From assembly GCF_001307155.1 (NCBI RefSeq), contig NZ_CP012830.1, forward strand, positions 372,001-436,000: a stretch of 64,000 nucleotides of DNA, read 5' to 3'. Shown piece after piece: positions 9,148 through 20,006 of the stretch. This DNA is from Pseudomonas fluorescens. Lineage in GTDB: Bacteria > Pseudomonadota > Gammaproteobacteria > Pseudomonadales > Pseudomonadaceae. The position numbers and the translations under genes are program-made. Every line of letters starts with the position of its first letter. The stretch's first letter is position 1. The notes under the pieces were generated by a model that saw only the letters and a program-made list of their open reading frames with translations, was not told the origin of the DNA and did not search any database.

Positions 9148-10313
9148 TATTTGCCCTCCGCAGCTTTAACGACTTGTTGAGCAGCGTCGGTCAGGCTGGT
9201 AGCAGCGATGATGTTCAAACCGCTTTCTGCCAGTACTTTAGCGCCCAGCTCAGCGTTGTTGCCTTCAAGGCGAACAACAACCGGGATTTTCACGCCGACT
9301 TCTTTCACAGCGCCAATGATGCCTTCGGCAATCATGTCGCAGCGAACGATGCCGCCGAAGATGTTGACCAATACTGCAGCGACGTTAGTGTCGGACAGGA
9401 TGATCTTGAACGCTTCGGTAACGCGTTCTTTGGTAGCACCGCCGCCCACGTCGAGGAAGTTGGCTGGTTTGCCGCCATGCAGGTTGACGATGTCCATGGT
9501 ACCCATGGCCAGGCCAGCACCGTTGACCATGCAACCGATGTTGCCTTCCAGGGCTACGTAGTTCAGTTCGAACTTGGCAGCGTGCGCTTCGCGCGGATCG
9601 TCTTGCGACGGATCGTGGAAAGTCTTCAGCTTAGGCTGACGGTACATGGCGTTGGCGTCGATGTTGATCTTCGCGTCCAGGCAGTGCAGATCGCCGTCAG
9701 CCTTGATCACCAGCGGGTTCACTTCCAGCAGAGCCAGGTCGTGATCCTTGAACAGCTTGGCCAGACCTACGAAGATCTTGGCGAACTGAGCAACTTGCTT
9801 GCCTTCCAGACCCAGCTGGAATGCCAGCTCGCGACCCTGGAATGGCTGAGCGCCAACCAGTGGATCGATAGTGGCCTTGAGGATTTTCTCAGGGGTGTCG
9901 TGAGCGATTTTCTCGATGTCCACGCCACCTTCGGTGGAAGCCATGAACACGATGCGACGGCTCGAACGGTCAACGACAGCGCCCAGGTACAGCTCTTTAG
10001 CGATATCAGTGCACGATTCAACCAGGATCTTGGTGACTGGCTGACCATTGGCATCAGTCTGGTAAGTCACCAGACGCTTGCCCAACCACTGTTGAGCGAA
10101 TGCTTTAGCGTCTTCTTTGCTGCGAACCAGCTTGACGCCGCCCGCTTTACCGCGACCACCGGCGTGAACCTGGGCTTTGACAACCCACTCGCTGCCGCCG
10201 ATTTTGTCGCAAGCTTCTGCTGCTGCTTCCGGGGTGTCTACCGCGTAACCGGTCGATACTGGCAGGCCGTACTCAGCGAACAGCTGCTTACCCTGATACT
10301 CGTGAAGATTCAT
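9147..10313 (-). CDS. sucC: Succinate-CoA ligase, beta subunit
   Basis: 388 aa ATP-grasp subunit, the nucleotide-binding partner of SucD. It starts at [12 protein letters not shown] (ATG 10313), the invariant N terminus of SucC. An in-frame extension of 16 codons upstream is not conserved and is ignored. The ATP-grasp Lys motif [15 protein letters not shown] and the C-terminal [10 protein letters not shown] loop are intact. The 196-bp gap to lpdG upstream holds two hairpins, so expression of sucCD may be set separately from that of sucAB-lpdG. Confidence 0.98.
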   Translation of the reverse strand: MNLHEYQGKQLFAEYGLPVSTGYAVDTPEAAAEACDKIGGSEWVVKAQVHAGGRGKAGGVKLVRSKEDAKAFAQQWLGKRLVTYQTDANGQPVTKILVESCTDIAKELYLGAVVDRSSRRIVFMASTEGGVDIEKIAHDTPEKILKATIDPLVGAQPFQGRELAFQLGLEGKQVAQFAKIFVGLAKLFKDHDLALLEVNPLVIKADGDLHCLDAKINIDANAMYRQPKLKTFHDPSQDDPREAHAAKFELNYVALEGNIGCMVNGAGLAMGTMDIVNLHGGKPANFLDVGGGATKERVTEAFKIILSDTNVAAVLVNIFGGIVRCDMIAEGIIGAVKEVGVKIPVVVRLEGNNAELGAKVLAESGLNIIAATSLTDAAQQVVKAAEGK

Positions 10314-10389
10314 GCTTATTACCGTCTTCGTTAGGTACTGCGCATTCGGTGCTGCACTCATTCAAGTGCCGCACCACCTGTGACTGCTG

Positions 10390-10429
10390 CTTGCGTAGCC
10401 TTTCCGGATACCCGGTACAGCTACGCAAG
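10390..10429 (-). promoter_or_regulatory. Intercistronic hairpin upstream of sucC
   Basis: A perfect 10-bp stem CTTGCGTAGC/GCTACGCAAG with a 20-nt loop that itself contains CCGG repeats, between lpdG and sucC. Possible RNA-processing or stability element. No T run follows. Confidence 0.5.
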
Positions 10430-10453
10430 GCTGCGTCCAGCGGATATTCCGCG

Positions 10454-10477
10454 GTGAGTCTTGCAGGCAAGGCTCAC
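10454..10477 (-). promoter_or_regulatory. Second intercistronic hairpin in the lpdG-sucC gap
   Basis: GTGAG-CTTGC arms with one internal mismatch around a tight loop, about 30 nt after the lpdG stop on the transcript. It may protect the 3' end of the upstream mRNA segment. Confidence 0.45.
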
Positions 10478-10509
10478 GACGGGCCATTCCGCCGTGGTTT
10501 CTTATTGTC

Positions 10510-11949
<1,440 letters not shown>

Positions 11950-12022
11950 TCATTCCTTCTCGAATCAAACCGGACGATCCCGTTCAGGGGACCGTCGTGG
12001 GACGAAGCTGGTCATTACAGAT

Positions 12023-12046
12023 GGGCCGCTCATCGCTGAGCGGCCC
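12023..12046 (-). promoter_or_regulatory. Strong intercistronic hairpin between sucB and lpdG
   Basis: A perfect 10-bp GC-rich stem GGGCCGCTCA/TGAGCGGCCC with a 4-nt loop, 12 bp after the sucB stop. No T run follows on the minus strand, so it is more likely an mRNA-stabilising or attenuating element than a full terminator. Confidence 0.6.
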
Positions 12047-12057
12047 GTGCAACGGAA

Positions 12058-13275
12058 TCAGATATCCAGCAGCAGACGAGCCGGGTCTTCCAGCAGGTTC
12101 TTGATGGTAACCAGGAAGGTCACAGCTTCTTTGCCGTCGATCAAACGGTGATCGTAGGACAGAGCCAGGTACATCATCGGACGAATAACAACCTGACCGT
12201 TGATCGCCATCGGACGCTGCAGAATGTTGTGCATGCCCAGGATAGCCGCTTGTGGCGGGTTGACGATCGGGGTCGACATCATCGAGCCGAATGTACCACC
12301 GTTGGTGATGGTGAACGTGCCACCAGTCATTTCGTCGATGGTCAGCTTGCCGTCGCGAGCCTTCTTGCCGAAGTTGGCAATGCCGCCTTCGATTTCAGCC
12401 AGGCTCATCAGTTCGGCGTTACGCAGAACCGGCACCACCAGGCCACGGTCGCTGGACACGGCAACGCCGACGTCAGCATAGCCGTGGTACACGATGTCGC
12501 CACCGTCGATGGAAGCGTTGACAGCCGGGAAGCGTTTCAGCGCCTCGGTAGCCGCTTTCACGAAGAACGACATGAAGCCCAGGCGCACGCCATTGTGGGA
12601 CTTCTCGAACAGGTCCTTGTACTTCGAACGCAGGGCCATGACTTCAGTCATGTCGACTTCGTTGAAAGTAGTCAGCATCGCCATGTTCGACTGGGCTTCA
12701 ACCAGGCGCTTGGCCACGGTTGCACGCACGCGGGTCATCGGTACGCGCTTCTCGGTGCGGTCGCCAGCGGCGAACACAGGAGCAGCGGCAGCCGGGGCGG
12801 CAGCCTTGGCAGGTGCGGCAGCCGGAGCAGCGGCCTTGGCAGCAACTGCAGCAACCACGTCTTCCTTGGTCACACGACCGCCTTTGCCAGTACCGGCAAC
12901 GGAAGCGATGTTGATGCCGTTTTCTTCAGCCAGCTTGCGAGCAGCCGGTGCAGCAACAGGATCATCTTCGCCAACAACGGACAAAGCAGCAGCCTGTGCA
13001 GGTGCAGCAGCGGCAGCCGGAGCGGCGGCAACAGCACCGCCCTCCCCGATGGAGCCCAGGACTTCGTCGGACAGAACGGTGTCGCCTTCGTTCTTAACGA
13101 TAGCGCCCAGTACGCCATCAGCGGTAGCCAACACTTCCAGTACGACTTTATCGGTTTCGATGTCGACGATCAGTTCGTCGCGCTTGACCGCGTCGCCCGG
13201 TTTTTTGTGCCAGGTGGCAACGGTGCCATCGGCAACCGATTCCGGGAAAGTGGGGGCTTTGATCTCGATAGCCAT
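12058..13275 (-). CDS. sucB: 2-oxoglutarate dehydrogenase E2, dihydrolipoyl succinyltransferase
   Basis: 405 aa core subunit of the 2-oxoglutarate dehydrogenase complex. It has one lipoyl domain (residues 1-75) with the lipoylated Lys43 in [11 protein letters not shown], a long Ala/Pro-rich linker (about 80-105), a peripheral-subunit-binding domain ([12 protein letters not shown] onwards, about 110-145), a second Ala-rich linker and the catalytic domain. The catalytic His376 and Asp380 lie in [17 protein letters not shown] is 10 nt upstream of ATG 13275. It follows sucA after 42 bp. Confidence 0.98.
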   Translation of the reverse strand: MAIEIKAPTFPESVADGTVATWHKKPGDAVKRDELIVDIETDKVVLEVLATADGVLGAIVKNEGDTVLSDEVLGSIGEGGAVAAAPAAAAAPAQAAALSVVGEDDPVAAPAARKLAEENGINIASVAGTGKGGRVTKEDVVAAVAAKAAAPAAAPAKAAAPAAAAPVFAAGDRTEKRVPMTRVRATVAKRLVEAQSNMAMLTTFNEVDMTEVMALRSKYKDLFEKSHNGVRLGFMSFFVKAATEALKRFPAVNASIDGGDIVYHGYADVGVAVSSDRGLVVPVLRNAELMSLAEIEGGIANFGKKARDGKLTIDEMTGGTFTITNGGTFGSMMSTPIVNPPQAAILGMHNILQRPMAINGQVVIRPMMYLALSYDHRLIDGKEAVTFLVTIKNLLEDPARLLLDI

Positions 13276-13317
13276 TGTCTGTGGTTCCTTAAATTCGGTT
13301 TCAGGTGCGCGAAGGCG

Positions 13318-16149
13318 TTAAACAGTAAAGGCGTCTTGCAGCAGTTTTTCCTGCTGCTCGGCGTGCATCGATGCATAACCACATGCAGGTGCAGCAGAAG
13401 CGTCACGGCCCGCGTACTCGAGTACGAGAGACTTGTTGTGACCGCCAACGATGCGGCGCATGTGATGCTGGCTGCAGTACCAGGCACCCTGGTTCATCGG
13501 CTCTTCCTGACACCAAACGACGTGTTTGAGGTTGGAATAAGGAGCCAGGACTTCAATCAAGTCGTCCTCAGGGAATGGGTACAGCTGCTCAAGACGCACG
13601 ATGGCGATGTCGTCACGACCTTCGGCACGGCGTTTTTCCAGCAGGTCGTAGTAGACCTTGCCGCTACACAGCACGAGACGAGTGACCTTTTTCGGATCAT
13701 GCGCATCGATTTCCGGAATAACGGTCTGGAACGAACCTTCGGCCAGATCTTCCAGGGTCGAGATGGCCAGCTTGTGACGCAACAGCGACTTCGGAGTCAG
13801 CACTACCAATGGTTTGCGCAGAGGACGAATCACCTGGCGACGCAGCAAGTGGTAGATCTGGGCCGGCGTAGTCGGCATGCACACCTGAATGTTGTGCTCG
13901 GCGCACAGCTGCAGGTAACGCTCCAGACGAGCCGAAGAGTGCTCCGGACCCTGACCTTCATAACCGTGTGGCAGCAACATGGTCAGACCGCACAGACGGC
14001 CCCACTTGTGCTCACCGCTGGTGATGAACTGGTCGATAACCACTTGGGCACCGTTGGCGAAGTCGCCGAACTGGGCTTCCCAGATCACCAGCGCGTCAGG
14101 CGTGGTGGTGGAGTAGCCGTATTCGAACGCCAGTACGGCTTCTTCGGACAGGAACGAATCGTACAGGTCGAAACGTGGCTGGCCTTCGTACAGGTGTTGC
14201 AACGGGATGTAGGTGCCCGCGTCTTTCTGGTTGTGCAATACCGCATGACGGTGCGAGAACGTACCGCGGCCGATGTCCTGGCCGGTCATGCGAATCGGGT
14301 GACCTTCGAACGCCAGGGTCGCGTACGCCATGGTTTCGGCGTAACCCCAGTTGATCGGCAGGCCGCCGGCTTGCATTTTCTGACGGTCTTCGTAGATCTT
14401 CGCAACCTGGCGCTGAACCACGAAACCTTCCGGGATTTCCAGCAGTTTGGCGGACAGCTCTTGCAGGGTCTTCAGATCGAACGTGGTGTCGTGACGCGCA
14501 GTCCAGGCGTGGCCCAGGTACGGACGCCAGTCGACGAACAGCTCTTTGTTCGGCTCCTTGACCAGGCTTTTCACTACGTGCAGACCGTTGTCCAGCGCGT
14601 TGCGGTATTCGTCGACTTTCGTCTGAACACGCGCAGCGTCAAGCACACCACTCTGGGTCAGGCGATCGGCATACAGCTCACGCGTGGTGCGCTGCTTGGT
14701 GATCTGCTGATACATCAGAGGCTGGGTGCCGCTTGGCTCGTCCGCTTCGTTGTGGCCGCGACGACGGTAGCAGACCAGGTCGATCACCACGTCACGCTTG
14801 AACTGCATGCGGTAGTCGATGGCCAGCTGGGTCACGAACAATACGGCTTCCGGATCATCACCATTCACATGGAGGATCGGCGCCTGGATCATTTTCGCAA
14901 CGTCGGTGGCGTACTCGGTGGAGCGCGAGTCTTCCGGGTTGCTGATGGTGAAACCAACCTGGTTGTTGATCACGATGTGAACCGTACCGCCAGTCCGGAA
15001 GCCGCGAGTCTGCGACATCTGGAAGGTTTCCATGACCACGCCCTGACCAGCGAATGCCGCGTCACCGTGGATGGAAATCGGCAGGACTTTCTCACCGGTC
15101 GGATCGTTGCGACGATCCTGACGGGCACGGACCGAACCCTCGACCACTGGCGAAACGATTTCCAGGTGGGACGGGTTGAAGGCCATGGCCAGGTGGACTT
15201 CGCCGCCTGCGGTCATCACGTTGGAGGAGAAGCCCTGGTGGTATTTAACGTCACCGGAACCCAGCTCGACCTTCTTCTTGCCTTCGAACTCGTCGAACAG
15301 CTCGCGCGGGTTCTTGCCGAAGGTGTTGACCAGCACGTTCAGACGGCCACGGTGGGCCATGCCGATAACGATTTCCTTGGTGCCGTAGGAACCGGAGCGC
15401 TGGATCAGCTCGTCCAGCATCGGAATCAGGCTTTCGCCGCCTTCCAGGCCGAAACGCTTGGTGCCCGGGTATTTGGTACCCAGGTATTTTTCCAGACCTT
15501 CACCTGCAGTGACGCGCTCAAGCAGATGGCTCTTGATGTCGGCCGAATACACCGGACGACCACGCACGCCTTCCAGACGCTGCTGGAACCACTGGCGCTG
15601 CTCGGAATCGACGATGTGAGTAAATTCAGCGCCGATGGTGCGGCAATATGTCTGCTGCAACGCTTCGTGAATTTCGCGTAGGCTCGCTTCCTCTTTGCCG
15701 ATGAACAGGTCGCCGGCACGGAAGGTCGTATCAAGATCGGCATTGGTCAAGCCGTAATGATTGATCGACAGGTCTGCAGGTGCAGGACGCTGCCACAGCC
15801 CCAGCGGGTCAAGCTGGGCTGCCTGGTGGCCACGCATACGGTAGGCCTGGATCAGTCGCAGCACTTCAACTTGCTTCTTCTCGTGCTCACTGCTCACGCT
15901 GCCGGCGGAAACCGGTTGGGCGCGGCGCTGGTTCTTTGCCAGCAGCACGAAATGATCGCGAATCGTCGAGTGCGATACATCGGTGGCAGCGTTGCCGTCA
16001 GCGGGCAACGTCTGAAATTTGGTGCGCCATTCTTCTGGCACAGCGTTAGGGTCGTGCAGGTAGAGCTCATAAAGCTCTTCCACATAGGCAGCGTTACCAC
16101 CTGAAAGATAGCCGCTGTTCCACATGCGCTGCATCACGCTTTCTTGCAT
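13318..16149 (-). CDS. sucA: 2-oxoglutarate dehydrogenase E1
   Basis: 943 aa thiamine-diphosphate decarboxylase that oxidises 2-oxoglutarate and succinylates SucB lipoate. The N-terminal E2-binding segment (SGYLSGGNAAYVEELYELY) and the ThDP motif (GDAAFAGQG through INNQVGFT, about residues 365-400) are intact. First gene of the suc part, 262 bp downstream of sdhB; GAGGGT lies about 10 nt upstream of ATG 16149. Confidence 0.98.
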   Translation of the reverse strand: MQESVMQRMWNSGYLSGGNAAYVEELYELYLHDPNAVPEEWRTKFQTLPADGNAATDVSHSTIRDHFVLLAKNQRRAQPVSAGSVSSEHEKKQVEVLRLIQAYRMRGHQAAQLDPLGLWQRPAPADLSINHYGLTNADLDTTFRAGDLFIGKEEASLREIHEALQQTYCRTIGAEFTHIVDSEQRQWFQQRLEGVRGRPVYSADIKSHLLERVTAGEGLEKYLGTKYPGTKRFGLEGGESLIPMLDELIQRSGSYGTKEIVIGMAHRGRLNVLVNTFGKNPRELFDEFEGKKKVELGSGDVKYHQGFSSNVMTAGGEVHLAMAFNPSHLEIVSPVVEGSVRARQDRRNDPTGEKVLPISIHGDAAFAGQGVVMETFQMSQTRGFRTGGTVHIVINNQVGFTISNPEDSRSTEYATDVAKMIQAPILHVNGDDPEAVLFVTQLAIDYRMQFKRDVVIDLVCYRRRGHNEADEPSGTQPLMYQQITKQRTTRELYADRLTQSGVLDAARVQTKVDEYRNALDNGLHVVKSLVKEPNKELFVDWRPYLGHAWTARHDTTFDLKTLQELSAKLLEIPEGFVVQRQVAKIYEDRQKMQAGGLPINWGYAETMAYATLAFEGHPIRMTGQDIGRGTFSHRHAVLHNQKDAGTYIPLQHLYEGQPRFDLYDSFLSEEAVLAFEYGYSTTTPDALVIWEAQFGDFANGAQVVIDQFITSGEHKWGRLCGLTMLLPHGYEGQGPEHSSARLERYLQLCAEHNIQVCMPTTPAQIYHLLRRQVIRPLRKPLVVLTPKSLLRHKLAISTLEDLAEGSFQTVIPEIDAHDPKKVTRLVLCSGKVYYDLLEKRRAEGRDDIAIVRLEQLYPFPEDDLIEVLAPYSNLKHVVWCQEEPMNQGAWYCSQHHMRRIVGGHNKSLVLEYAGRDASAAPACGYASMHAEQQEKLLQDAFTV

Positions 16150-16304
16150 GCTTGGTCACCCTCGGTTAGGGGAACACCATCGGCGAAGACACCGAGCAAG
16201 CTTGCAGAAGTCCGAGTGCAGCGACCAAAACAAGCCACTTAGGATCACGCTGATAGTCCGGGTACCAGCCCGGATGCCCCTGCTTGTCTCATTTCTTCAA
16301 AATA

Positions 16305-16333
16305 AGAGCCGCAGCCTTGTGGGCTGCCACTCT
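16305..16333 (-). terminator. Possible terminator or processing hairpin between sdhB and sucA
   Basis: On the minus strand a 12-bp stem (AGAGTGGCAGCC against GGCTGCGGCTCT, one wobble and one mismatch) is followed by TTATTTTG. It may partly separate sdhCDAB from sucAB transcription. The rest of the 262-bp gap has a CGCGGG/CCCGCG hairpin at 16348-16365 and a direct 12-bp repeat TCTACGGGTACA at 16374 and 16391. Confidence 0.5.
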
Positions 16334-16411
16334 GGTTATAGCCAAGACGCGGGTTGAAGCCCGCGCCTTAGCCTCTACGGGTACAGCAGTTCTACGGGTA
16401 CAACAGCTGAA

Positions 16412-17116
16412 TCACACGCCGCTTTGCAGCAGCATGTTACGTATGTGACCGATGGCCTTAGTCGGGTTCAGGCCTTTCGGACATACGTTGACGCAGTTCA
16501 TGATCCCGCGGCAGCGGAATACGCTGAACGGGTCATCCAGCGAAGCCAGACGCTCGGAAGTCTTGGTGTCACGGCTGTCTGCCAGGAAGCGGTAGGCTTG
16601 CAGCAGAGCAGCTGGACCCAGGAACTTGTCCGGGTTCCACCAGAAGGACGGGCAAGAGGTCGAGCAGCAAGCGCACAGGATGCACTCGTACAGACCGTCG
16701 AGCTTTTCACGCTCTTCAGGAGTCTGCAGACGCTCGATGGCCGGAGCCGGCGTGTCGTTCTGCAGGAAAGGCTTAACCTTTTCGTATTGCTTGTAGAAGA
16801 TGCTCATATCGACGACCAGGTCACGGATAACCGGCAAACCTGGCAGAGGACGAACGATCAACTTGTTACCTTTGACGACGGCAGACAGCGGCGTGACGCA
16901 GGCCAGACCGTTTTTGCCGTTGATGTTCATGCCGTCGGAACCGCAAACACCTTCACGGCAAGAGCGACGATAGGAGAAACCCTCGTCCTGCTCTTTGATC
17001 AGGGCCAGCACGTCCAGCACCATCAGGTCTTTACCACCGGTGTCGACCTTGAATTCCTGCATGAACGGCGCGGCGTCCTGATCAGGGTTGTAGCGATAAA
17101 CACTGACTTGCAACAT
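16412..17116 (-). CDS. sdhB: Succinate dehydrogenase iron-sulfur subunit
   Basis: 234 aa. Carries electrons from SdhA flavin to ubiquinone through three clusters: 2Fe-2S ligands in CREGVCGSDG plus a later Cys, 4Fe-4S in CILCACCSTSCP, and 3Fe-4S in CRGIMNCVNVCPKGLNP. I start at ATG 17116 (MLQVSVYRY) with AAGG about 9 nt upstream; a GTG nine bases earlier is also in frame. Eleven bases separate it from sdhA. Confidence 0.97.
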   Translation of the reverse strand: MLQVSVYRYNPDQDAAPFMQEFKVDTGGKDLMVLDVLALIKEQDEGFSYRRSCREGVCGSDGMNINGKNGLACVTPLSAVVKGNKLIVRPLPGLPVIRDLVVDMSIFYKQYEKVKPFLQNDTPAPAIERLQTPEEREKLDGLYECILCACCSTSCPSFWWNPDKFLGPAALLQAYRFLADSRDTKTSERLASLDDPFSVFRCRGIMNCVNVCPKGLNPTKAIGHIRNMLLQSGV

Positions 17117-17127
17117 GGCGGCCACCC

Positions 17128-18903
17128 TTAATAAGTCCGAATCTTAGGTTCAAAAGTCGGAACAGTCTTCGGCGAGAAGTTCACGGCACGCTTGGTAACG
17201 CGCTTGTCACCCGGGAAGTACAGGGTGTGGCACAGCCAGTTTTCGTCGTCGCGATCTTCGTAGTCTTCACGGGCGTGAGCGCCGCGGGACTCTTTGCGGA
17301 TCTCTGCAGCAATGGCAGTAGCTTCGGCCACTTCCAGCAGGTTTTGCAGTTCCAGCGCTTCGATACGAGCAGTGTTGAACGCCTGGCTCTTATCGTTGAT
17401 CTTGACGTTGGCGATACGGCCACGCAGATCAGCCAGCTGAGCAATACCCTTCTGCATGTATTCGCCGGTACGGAATACACCGAAGTAGTTCTGCATGCAG
17501 CTTTGCAGCTCTTTACGCAGGGTAGCGACGTCTTCGCCTTCGGTACGCGAGTTCAGGCCATCGAGACGCGCCAGGGCTGCGTCGATGTCGGACTGACGAG
17601 GGCGAGCGTAGTCGACGCCTTCTTTCAGGGTCTGCTCCAGGAACAGGCCGGCCGCACGGCCGAATACCACCAGGTCGAGCAGCGAGTTGCCGCCCAGACG
17701 GTTGGCACCGTGAACCGATACGCACGCCACTTCGCCTACCGCGAACAGGCCAGGAATGATCTGGTCCTTGCCGTCGGCGTCCTGAGTGATTGCCTGGCCA
17801 TGAATGTTGGTGGCAACGCCGCCCATCATATAGTGGCAGGTTGGAACAACCGGGATCGGCGCTACGGCTGGATCGACGTGAGCGAAGGTCTTGGACAGTT
17901 CCATGATGCCTGGCAGACGGCTGTGCAGAACTTCTTCACCGAGGTGATCGAGTTTCAGCATCACGTGGTCGCCATCCGGACCGCAACCGTTGCCGGCGAT
18001 GATTTCTTTAACCATCGAGCGAGCAACCACGTCACGACCGGCAAGGTCTTTGGCGTTCGGAGCATAACGCTCCATGAAACGCTCGCCGTGCTTGTTGATC
18101 AGGTAACCGCCTTCACCGCGGCAACCTTCGGTAACCAGTACACCGGCGCCGGCAATGCCGGTCGGGTGGAACTGCCACATTTCGATGTCTTGTACCGGCA
18201 CGCCAGCACGCAGAGCCATGCCGACGCCGTCACCGGTGTTGATCAGGGCGTTGGTGGTGGACGAGTAGATACGACCTGCACCGCCAGTCGCCAGAACGGT
18301 GGCGTTAGCGCGGACGTAGGAGGTTTCGCCGGTTTCGATGCAGATGACGATCATGCCGACAAAGGCACCGTCTTCGTTCTTCACCAGGTCGACGCCGTAG
18401 TATTCGTTGAGGAATACGGTGCCGGCCTTCAGGTTGGCCTGGTACAGGGTGTGCAGCAGAGCGTGACCGGTACGGTCGGCAGCAGCGCAGGTACGGGCAG
18501 CCTGGCCACCTTTACCGAAGTCTTTCGACTGACCGCCGAACGGACGCTGATAGATGCGACCCTGTTCGGTACGGGAGAACGGCAAGCCCATGTGCTCGAG
18601 CTCGAAGACCGCTTCCGGGCCTACGGAACACATGTATTCGATAGCGTCCTGGTCACCGATGTAGTCGGAACCCTTGACGGTATCGTACATGTGCCAGCGC
18701 CAGTCATCGTTCGGATCAGCGGAGGCGATGGCGCAGGTGATGCCACCCTGTGCGGATACGGTGTGCGAACGAGTCGGGAAAACCTTGGTGACTACGGCAG
18801 TCTTGTGACCACCTTGTGCCAGCTGCAGCGCAGCGCGCATGCCGGCACCGCCGCCGCCAATGATGATGGCGTCGAACGAAAGCGTATTTACTGAGTTAGA
18901 CAT
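17128..18903 (-). CDS. sdhA: Succinate dehydrogenase flavoprotein subunit
   Basis: 591 aa catalytic subunit that oxidises succinate to fumarate. FAD-binding [11 protein letters not shown] is at the N terminus, with the covalent FAD histidine His47 in [10 protein letters not shown]. The substrate loop [15 protein letters not shown] and the catalytic Arg region are present. It begins 3 bp after the sdhD stop, in a tight operon. Confidence 0.98.
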   Translation of the reverse strand: MSNSVNTLSFDAIIIGGGGAGMRAALQLAQGGHKTAVVTKVFPTRSHTVSAQGGITCAIASADPNDDWRWHMYDTVKGSDYIGDQDAIEYMCSVGPEAVFELEHMGLPFSRTEQGRIYQRPFGGQSKDFGKGGQAARTCAAADRTGHALLHTLYQANLKAGTVFLNEYYGVDLVKNEDGAFVGMIVICIETGETSYVRANATVLATGGAGRIYSSTTNALINTGDGVGMALRAGVPVQDIEMWQFHPTGIAGAGVLVTEGCRGEGGYLINKHGERFMERYAPNAKDLAGRDVVARSMVKEIIAGNGCGPDGDHVMLKLDHLGEEVLHSRLPGIMELSKTFAHVDPAVAPIPVVPTCHYMMGGVATNIHGQAITQDADGKDQIIPGLFAVGEVACVSVHGANRLGGNSLLDLVVFGRAAGLFLEQTLKEGVDYARPRQSDIDAALARLDGLNSRTEGEDVATLRKELQSCMQNYFGVFRTGEYMQKGIAQLADLRGRIANVKINDKSQAFNTARIEALELQNLLEVAEATAIAAEIRKESRGAHAREDYEDRDDENWLCHTLYFPGDKRVTKRAVNFSPKTVPTFEPKIRTY

Positions 18904-18906
18904 GAA

Positions 18907-19275
18907 TCAGATACCCCAGAGAATCTGCACACCCCAGACGAAGTAAGCGAACATCGCAACGCCGCATACTGCCTGGAAAAGGAAACGTACTGCAGTCGCG
19001 GACTTGCCCAGCGCCATCGGCGTCAGGTAGTCGGTCGCGATGGTCCACATGCCGACCCAGGCGTGAGCGCCAAGGGCAACCAGGGCCAACAGACTGAAGA
19101 TGCGCATCCAGTTGTTTGCGAACAGCAAGTGCCATTGGGCGTAGCCAAGGCCAGGGTGCGCAACAAGGTATCCGATCAGGAAAATGAAATAAGCCGCGAG
19201 AACGACCGCAGACACACGCTGTGCCATCCAGTCATAGAGGCCCGAACGCGATAGGTTCGTAACGCTGGTTACCAT
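18907..19275 (-). CDS. sdhD: Succinate dehydrogenase membrane anchor
   Basis: 122 aa, three transmembrane helices, binds heme b and ubiquinone with SdhC. The Tyr-Asp-W segment (SGLYDWMAQR) and HAWVGMWTIATDY are the conserved quinone- and heme-side regions. ATG 19275 has a GGGAG 7 nt upstream. It overlaps the end of sdhC by 7 nt. Confidence 0.95.
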   Translation of the reverse strand: MVTSVTNLSRSGLYDWMAQRVSAVVLAAYFIFLIGYLVAHPGLGYAQWHLLFANNWMRIFSLLALVALGAHAWVGMWTIATDYLTPMALGKSATAVRFLFQAVCGVAMFAYFVWGVQILWGI

Positions 19276-19643
19276 ATCCAAACTCCCGCCAGAACGATCA
19301 ACACCACGGAAATGGCGATGATAATTTTCGAGCCCAGCTTGCCGCCTTCCAGCGTCTCACCGATGCCCATGTCCATGATCAGATGGCGTACACCGGCCAC
19401 CATGTGATACAGCAAGGCGGACAGAAGGCCCCATGCTACGAACTTGGCCAGCGGACTGGTCAAGCATGCCTTCACCTCGGCAAAACCTTCCTCGGAACCC
19501 AGGGATTTGCTCAATGCATACAGCATGATGCCAAGGCCCAGGAAGAGGATGATGCCGGAAACACGGTGAAGAAACGACGTAACGCCGGTGATGGGGAGTT
19601 TGATGGTCCTTAGGTCTAGGTTTACAGGTCGTTGGCTTTTCAC
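19269..19643 (-). CDS. sdhC: Succinate dehydrogenase cytochrome b556 subunit
   Basis: 124 aa from the GTG at 19643 (VKSQRPVNLDL). Three transmembrane helices; quinone-site Ser/Arg in TSFLHRVSG and the heme-ligand histidine region YHMVAGVRHLIMD. The start is unusual. The best ribosome site, AGGGG at 19667-19671, is 9 nt upstream of another GTG (19657) that is out of frame with sdhC and encodes only five codons through an A8 run before a TGA overlapping the sdhC GTG. So sdhC may be coupled to this mini-ORF or entered by a -1 shift on A-AAA-AAG. First gene of the sdh operon. Confidence 0.93.
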   Translation of the reverse strand: MKSQRPVNLDLRTIKLPITGVTSFLHRVSGIILFLGLGIMLYALSKSLGSEEGFAEVKACLTSPLAKFVAWGLLSALLYHMVAGVRHLIMDMGIGETLEGGKLGSKIIIAISVVLIVLAGVWIW

Positions 19644-19777
19644 GGCTTTTTTTTCACACTGAAGAGCCCCTAACAATCAGGGCAAAGTTGTTGGGGAGTG
19701 CACTGGTCAGGTAACCACCACCCAGGGATGCGACCCCCAATAAAGCAGGCCCAAAAGCCCCTGGCGGTCGGTGGCCG

Positions 19778-19806
19778 AGTATAGACAGTTAGGCTACTAA
19801 TGACAA
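19778..19806 (-). promoter_or_regulatory. Sigma-70 promoter of the sdh-suc operon
   Basis: On the minus strand TTGTCA (19801-19806) and TATACT (19778-19783) are separated by 17 bp, a near-consensus pair about 130 nt upstream of the sdhC start. The predicted transcript has a leader of about 95-130 nt. Confidence 0.8.
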
Positions 19807-19920
19807 CGCGTTCACCTTCCCCTAATAGCTCATTGCGCAAGCGGGATAAAAGGCGTAAACGGCAGGTAATTTCGAGGAAAAAGTCCGGTTAAAGCCTTCT
19901 GGAGCAAGACTTTAGGCAAA

Positions 19921-19948
19921 TTGACATTCGAATTTATCTCACTATAGT
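19921..19948 (+). promoter_or_regulatory. Sigma-70 promoter of gltA
   Basis: TTGACA (19921-19926) and TATAGT (19943-19948), spacing 16 bp, about 60 bp upstream of the gltA start. With the divergent sdh promoter it accounts for the 363-bp sdhC-gltA gap. Confidence 0.85.
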
Positions 19949-20006
19949 GGTGCGGGCCCTGCGTGGGGGGTCTGTCTGATGATTTCAAGCATAAATAGGA
20001 GGCCAC

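Noticed and set aside
12148..15681. A 1177-codon open frame on the plus strand
   Set aside because: It lies entirely antisense to sucA and sucB, which are certain. It is a product of GC-rich codon bias and the protein has no recognisable domain.
17227..18894. A 555-codon plus-strand frame
   Set aside because: Antisense to sdhA; shadow.
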